A stretch of 64,000 bases of DNA from Patagioenas fasciata (lineage: Eukaryota; Chordata; Aves; Columbiformes; Columbidae). Position 1 is the first letter of the stretch. Every line of letters begins with the position of its first letter. The stretch covers positions 63,864,049 to 63,928,048 of the forward strand of contig NC_092560.1 of NCBI RefSeq assembly GCF_037038585.1. The letters are read 5' to 3'. The translations under genes were made by a program, and so were the position numbers. The notes under the pieces are model-generated. The model saw only the letters and a program-made list of their open reading frames with translations, was not told where the DNA came from and made no database searches. Positions 52,201 through 58,200 of this stretch are shown piece after piece.

Positions 52201-55200
52201 AAGCTGGGGTGGTATCTGCTAACTTTTCAAAGATATCTACACAATTATTCAGATATTGCTTGTATGCACTAACATTGATGTAGGAGAAGGAAAATTCAGT
52301 CCAAAGCCTTCTGGTAAAACAACCTGAATATTCTTGTTTTAAGCATAAAAGGAAGGATTTTAGTTGCTTGTTCTTACAGGGATGTTCTACTTTAAATCAG
52401 TAACTTTTTTTTTTTCCTCTGCCTAACTTAAAGCTCTTTAGAAGATCCGCTGCAAATTACTGGTCTGAGTGGTGTTACTGACATCATTGGTGATCTTGTA
52501 GTAAAAGGTGACGTCTCTCCAACAGAACTGGGCTTCACAAAAACACAAGCTAAGAAAATCTCTAGGTAATACCATGACTGTTTTTTATTATGTGTTAGTT
52601 AAGTAATTTTAACCCTGGTTACTCTTCTCATAGCTTGTGCCCTGTATACAATGGAAGCAAACATGTGATTTGAGTTTATGTTAATGAGACTAGTATTAGA
52701 ATGTTTAACAGCCACTGTTTTACTGGTCATTATTGTCAAATGTGCTAACTGGGTTTTATTACTTTGGTTTTAAAATTCTTTCCTTTCTACTTGCTTGTTC
52801 CTTATTCTACATGATACAGACTGGAGCACAACTCTACATATACAGCAGATTCAGATCGACCAAGGGGACTAGAACCTTCTAAAACAGTTCTGAAAGACAG
52901 AATAGAAGTTTCCTGTCAACAGCAAAGCAGTTTCAGAAGCTTACAGCCCCATACTCTAGCTTGTCATGCTCTCCTCCCTGGTGGAGATTTCTGCACCTTC
53001 CTGACTGTCAGTTATAAAATCAGCTGTGTTCTTTCCTGAGATAGGTTGAAATTACAGCTCCTTCTTACTTCTGTTTGTGGTATCACTTGTTTACAAGGCA
53101 AAACTACAGCTGTTCCAGATGCCAAACAATCTGTTGCGATGGTGCGACAGTTCACACCAGTTCAAGATATTTCAGGATGTTCTAGTGATTCATCTAAATA
53201 GAGTGTAGTGCTCTGGATTACTTGTTCTAACATTTATTCAAATTGTAAAAGGAGCTCAAGAGTTTCAAATCTAAACCTGTGCACAGATGATAAACATCCC
53301 TGTGATCCTTTGAGAATTCAAAAAAAATTAGTAATAACTACCTAAACATATAAATGCTGCTAGTTGGGCTGTTTTGTGCAATTATGTGAATATTTTCAAA
53401 ATTACTGGACGTTTCAGAAATGTGCTCAAGTACTATTTAATCAGAATGACCAAAGACCTAAAGACAACTCATTTTGACATATTTATTTTCACACAACTCT
53501 GAATTCTTCCAATAATGAAACTTCCCATTGCCAAAAATTAAATCACTTTCAAATGAGTAAAAGTTGTTCTAATCTACTAAAGGCTTTAATGCCTCAGACC
53601 ATAAGCTTTCAGTTTATTGCTGCATTCATTGATTCTCTTGATTCTGAAATTATTAGTGCCTGCCAGCCTTAAAAATGAGAGAAGTTTCAAAATGGGCTGC
53701 AAAAAGTTAGACGTTAAAAATTGAAACACATTTGAAAAATCTTGTATTTAATTTTTAGGTCAGTGCTTTTAGTTTTAAAGTGAAGAAAATACTTATTACT
53801 TAACTGCTTACTTTAAAGACTATTTCAAGGTGAACTAGTAAATATTTCTTAAGAACTTTAGGAATGAAATTATTTTAGTAGTTCTTACTGGCTGTGTTTC
53901 TTTTCTAATATTCTGAGTTAGGGTTTTGAAATTACTTTGTACAGATAACCTTGTGAAGAAGTTCATTGGTTGAGGGGAGGGGTCTTTTGTTCTTTGTAGA
54001 ATCTTATACCATACACTCTGAGAAATGGAAGACCAAAGTAAAATGGCTTGCAGTTTTTTCTGTGCCAGTTATCCTATAAAGACAATGACAGTTGGTCCAC
54101 ATTTAAAGTTTTGTTCCTATTACCAGGACATAGTTGAGGAATAGAAGAAAAATTTTAGCGAACATCTTGGAAATTACTTGTGTGCCAGAATTTTTTGAAG
54201 TAAAATTTTGCAGAAGAAAATTTCCCTGTTGTTCATTACTTAGGCTTTGAGCTGAGCCAGAATTTTAAAGCGATTGCAGTATTTTTATCATATGATGTGT
54301 AGCTGCGATTGTTTGTGATTATTTCCCCTTTTACATCTACTTTCAGGGTTCGTGATTCTGCTGCTGGACATTCACAAAAAGCAGAAAAGGAGAAGAAAGA
54401 GATACAAGCATGGATGAAAAGAAAGCAAAAGGAAAGAATGAGAGAATATATGAAGAAACTGGATGAACAAAGACAGAGAGAACATTGTCCTTTCAATCTA
54501 AAAAACAAAGTGGTAAGAATAATGGGTATCTTGAACAGTAACTGTTGTGTTTTGTACAAGTGTTGATTTTTCAGATTAGATAATATAAAGACTGTCAGTG
54601 ATTTTTTTTTTCCTATTTTAATGTAGTTTTTTTATATGTATAATTTTATTTTATTGGACCTGGCCATAGTTGTGTCGGAAGTGATCAGTAAGTAAACTTA
54701 CTGGTGTTCTTCACAGGCTGCACTACTGGCAATTGGCTGCAGGTAGCAGTAAGACCTGTCCCCCAGCTCTAGATTCAGGAAATACAATCCCCTGACTCTA
54801 ATGGATATAGCTGTAACATTCACTGATAAAAACTGTATTTTGTCAGGGAGTGATAAATACAGGAGTTGTAAAGATGTGTTTACATCTTGTTTCATCTTCC
54901 ATCACACTTCCCCAAAATCACCAGAGAATTTAAAAAGCAGAGTTCAGATGCCAACGATCTCTAAGAACACAATAGGGTACTGAGGGCAGCCATCCTTGTG
55001 ATTCACACACACAGAAGTATATGCAATTATGGAGGGTCAGCAGAGAAATACGGAATATATCTCAAGTGTCTGATGGGGTTTTTTTGTGTAAGTCTGGTTT
55101 CAATACAGTCTCAGAAAACAATTCCTTCTCGCCCACGTTTTTTTGGATTTTAATTAGTAAAAACACATTCATGGCCTGATACATCTCTTTTGATCAGCAC

Positions 55201-58200
55201 TGTGCTGGAAATAACTGAGGGGAAAAAATGGTACAAAAGTAGTTCAGAAATAATTTCTCTATCAGTATTAAGTCTTAAAATATACTTTTGTCACCTGGAT
55301 ACCTTCAGGACCTGAAAAGACATTGCTGAGTTAGGGGAAGCTCCAGGATTACAAGAGATGAGACCTAGCAACACGAAATGTAGCCCTGTGCTATTTATTC
55401 ATCAGCTGAATGCAGGGTAAATTCTTTCTACACTGAAACTCTGCTGATTTTGCCTCCCACGCAGCAAACATGTAATACACAAAGCTTTCCTCTTACTAAG
55501 TAATACAATTGTGTTCTCTTTTAGAAAAAGTAATAGATCTCATCCATGAAATACAGTATTTCCATTGGTTTTAAATAGTCTTTCGGAGTTGAACACAGCT
55601 GCTCTTTTGTACCTGTGTAGACAGAAGTGATTCAGGAAAAATAGGTCCTGCTTCTCTCCTTCTCTTTTGCCAATCTGTAACTGTATATTTTATGCTTTTG
55701 TTATCAGCTTTTCTCCTGAAATCATTAGACTGAGGGATTCTCAGCTTAGGTTGTGGTTTGTTGGTTTTTTGTTTTGGGGGCGGGGGTGCGGGAGCTGTTT
55801 TTTTTCTGTTGTCCTTTATGGATGAAAGCATAAAAAAAATCAGATTTTACTCTGGCAAACGCAGGTTGAAGTGCAACCTTGCCCTCTTGTTTAAAATTAG
55901 TTATTGTTAGGAACGTCACTGATCTTTAGGAAACTGAATGTCAAGCCAGTCGAAACTTTTGAGCTTGACAGTGAAGACATCATCTTAGGAATGTTAATAT
56001 TTTAAGCATGTGAGCTATGGAAAGCATGACTGCAAGCTTTCAGTATATTTTTAGAGACTGTATGTTTATAGAGACAATCTTCTCTGTATTTCCTGGTAGG
56101 GCCATATGCTTTCCTGTTGTTTTTTGTTCTTGAGAATGTCTTAAACAGTAACTTTCAAGTCCAGTAGCTCTGCACTTGGAGAGTGAGAGACTGGAATGAG
56201 ACTACGATACAGAATATGTTAATGATTATTATGCTTTCTTGCACAGCATTGTAGCCTTACTTCAAAGGATATTAAGTTATTCCAGAAGAAGAAAGAAGAA
56301 AAAGACAAGTAAGTTACTATAAATGTTACATGTTGTATTCTTCTTTAGATATTAATCTTCCAATCTTCAACAAGAGGTAGCTTTAACTCTCTTGTCTATT
56401 AATGTCATTTTAACCAAAAGCATAAATAATTCATGTTTGCTTTACTATTTAGGAAAATTCTGAACATACTTCATCCTTTGACTGTGTTTTTCACTTTCCG
56501 AGTATCCTTGTATCTTCTTTTTTTTTCCCCCCAACATTGACTCATTTTTTCTGTCAAACCCATTGTTAATAAATGTTTCAGCTTTCAGCTAATGATCTTA
56601 AAAGGGTTAGCATATCTTATTTTAAATTGCAAAAATATGTTCTTCTATTCTGGTTACCTTGCAGCCTTTACAAGACTCACAAGCCAGCTGCAATTAAATG
56701 AATGAGAGCATGAGTTAACATTTAATATTATTTCTCCACAGAGCCCTGTATTCTGAACATCACAGTATAAGAATATCACAGGCACTTTCTCTGATGAATG
56801 AAATGTTATCTGAAACAGTGGTGTTACCTGCAGATGAACACAGAACATTGTCGAGGACAAGATCACCTCAAGAGTACAGAAAAAGACATGTGGTATCTAC
56901 CAGAAGGCAACAACTGTAAGCATTAACCCTACTTTGATGTGTTGGTGTCTTTACCACACTTGGAAGTTGTCTGCAATTTGTAGCTAGTTGGTACAGGATT
57001 AGCTTGAGAGAAGCTTTATATTTTGGCGGAATCAAATATAAGCTCTGTCTGGATCAGAGTAGTCTTAATTTACTGTGCCAGGTTTCTTACAGTCACTAAT
57101 GCACATCTTGGAAGGATGCTTAAAAGTGTCTTTTGGAGCACAGAATAAGCCAACTGTAGAATCAGAGCTGTATTCCATGTCCTAATCCATTCTACTCAAG
57201 GGCAATTCTACTGGACTATAGCCAGCAACATAGTTAATGATCTGAAGAACATCTAGTAACAAGCAAGAAGCAATTAAAGATACTGCTCTGCATTCATATG
57301 GACTACTTAGAGTTCAGTAAACTCTACATTTACTTTCTTCCTTTCTAGTATTTTTTCATTACCTAGAACTTTACTTCTTACTTCTTTGGTGCTTTTTGCC
57401 TTTTGAGGAGATGATGGTATTTGAGTATTATAAATTAGTAAATTTATTCTACTCAACGGCATTAATGTCCCATGTGTATCTATGTAATGCAAGTGTCTGT
57501 TGCATGATACTTCTCCTACATACAGTTTTATGTTTTCCAGAGTGATAGGAGAGACTGTGTACTTCAGATAATCCTGCAAACTTCCAGATTTAAGTATTTC
57601 TGCATTTCTTTTTAATAGGTAAAGTTCCAGGATAGAGCATTGAACTGGATGTAATCAGTGCTGTACAGATCCTCTTGATGATGTCCAGGGGCAGTTTAAG
57701 TACATCAGCCTTGCCATAATCAAAACTCTTTAGGAATTCCTTGCAGGAAACCACCTTAGGAGTGGCAGTAACTTCTGAATTTTGCTGGACCTAGTTCTGA
57801 TTCTGGAGAGGCTTATGGACCCCACAAGCAGTCCATGATGCTGATCCTCAGCTAAGTGGGCTGAAGGTGATTTCTGTGGCCTTTTTACCTCATCTAAATG
57901 AGGCCTGTTAGATCTAAGTTTTCTGGGGGAATGGTACGTATGTGGGTAGACAGTGGTAAACATTTGGACTTTGTTGTTGCGCTGTTTGTTTGTTTTTTCT
58001 TGTTGTAGAGGGCATCCAAACAGTCCTGTTCTGTCAGACAGGAGCAGAATTGCTGCCAAACCCAGCTTTGGTCAAAAAGTACACCGTTTCAGCCCAACTC
58101 TTGGTTTAACACAGTCCAGGGGTAAGAACGGAACTTTCTTAATGAAGGCACATACTGAAGATGATCTTCAGATTACTACTAGATTTTCTGGGGGAGGAGC

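Noticed and set aside
54236-54559. Minus-strand open frame of 107 codons
   Set aside because: It is the antisense shadow of the Lys/Glu-rich coding exon 46.
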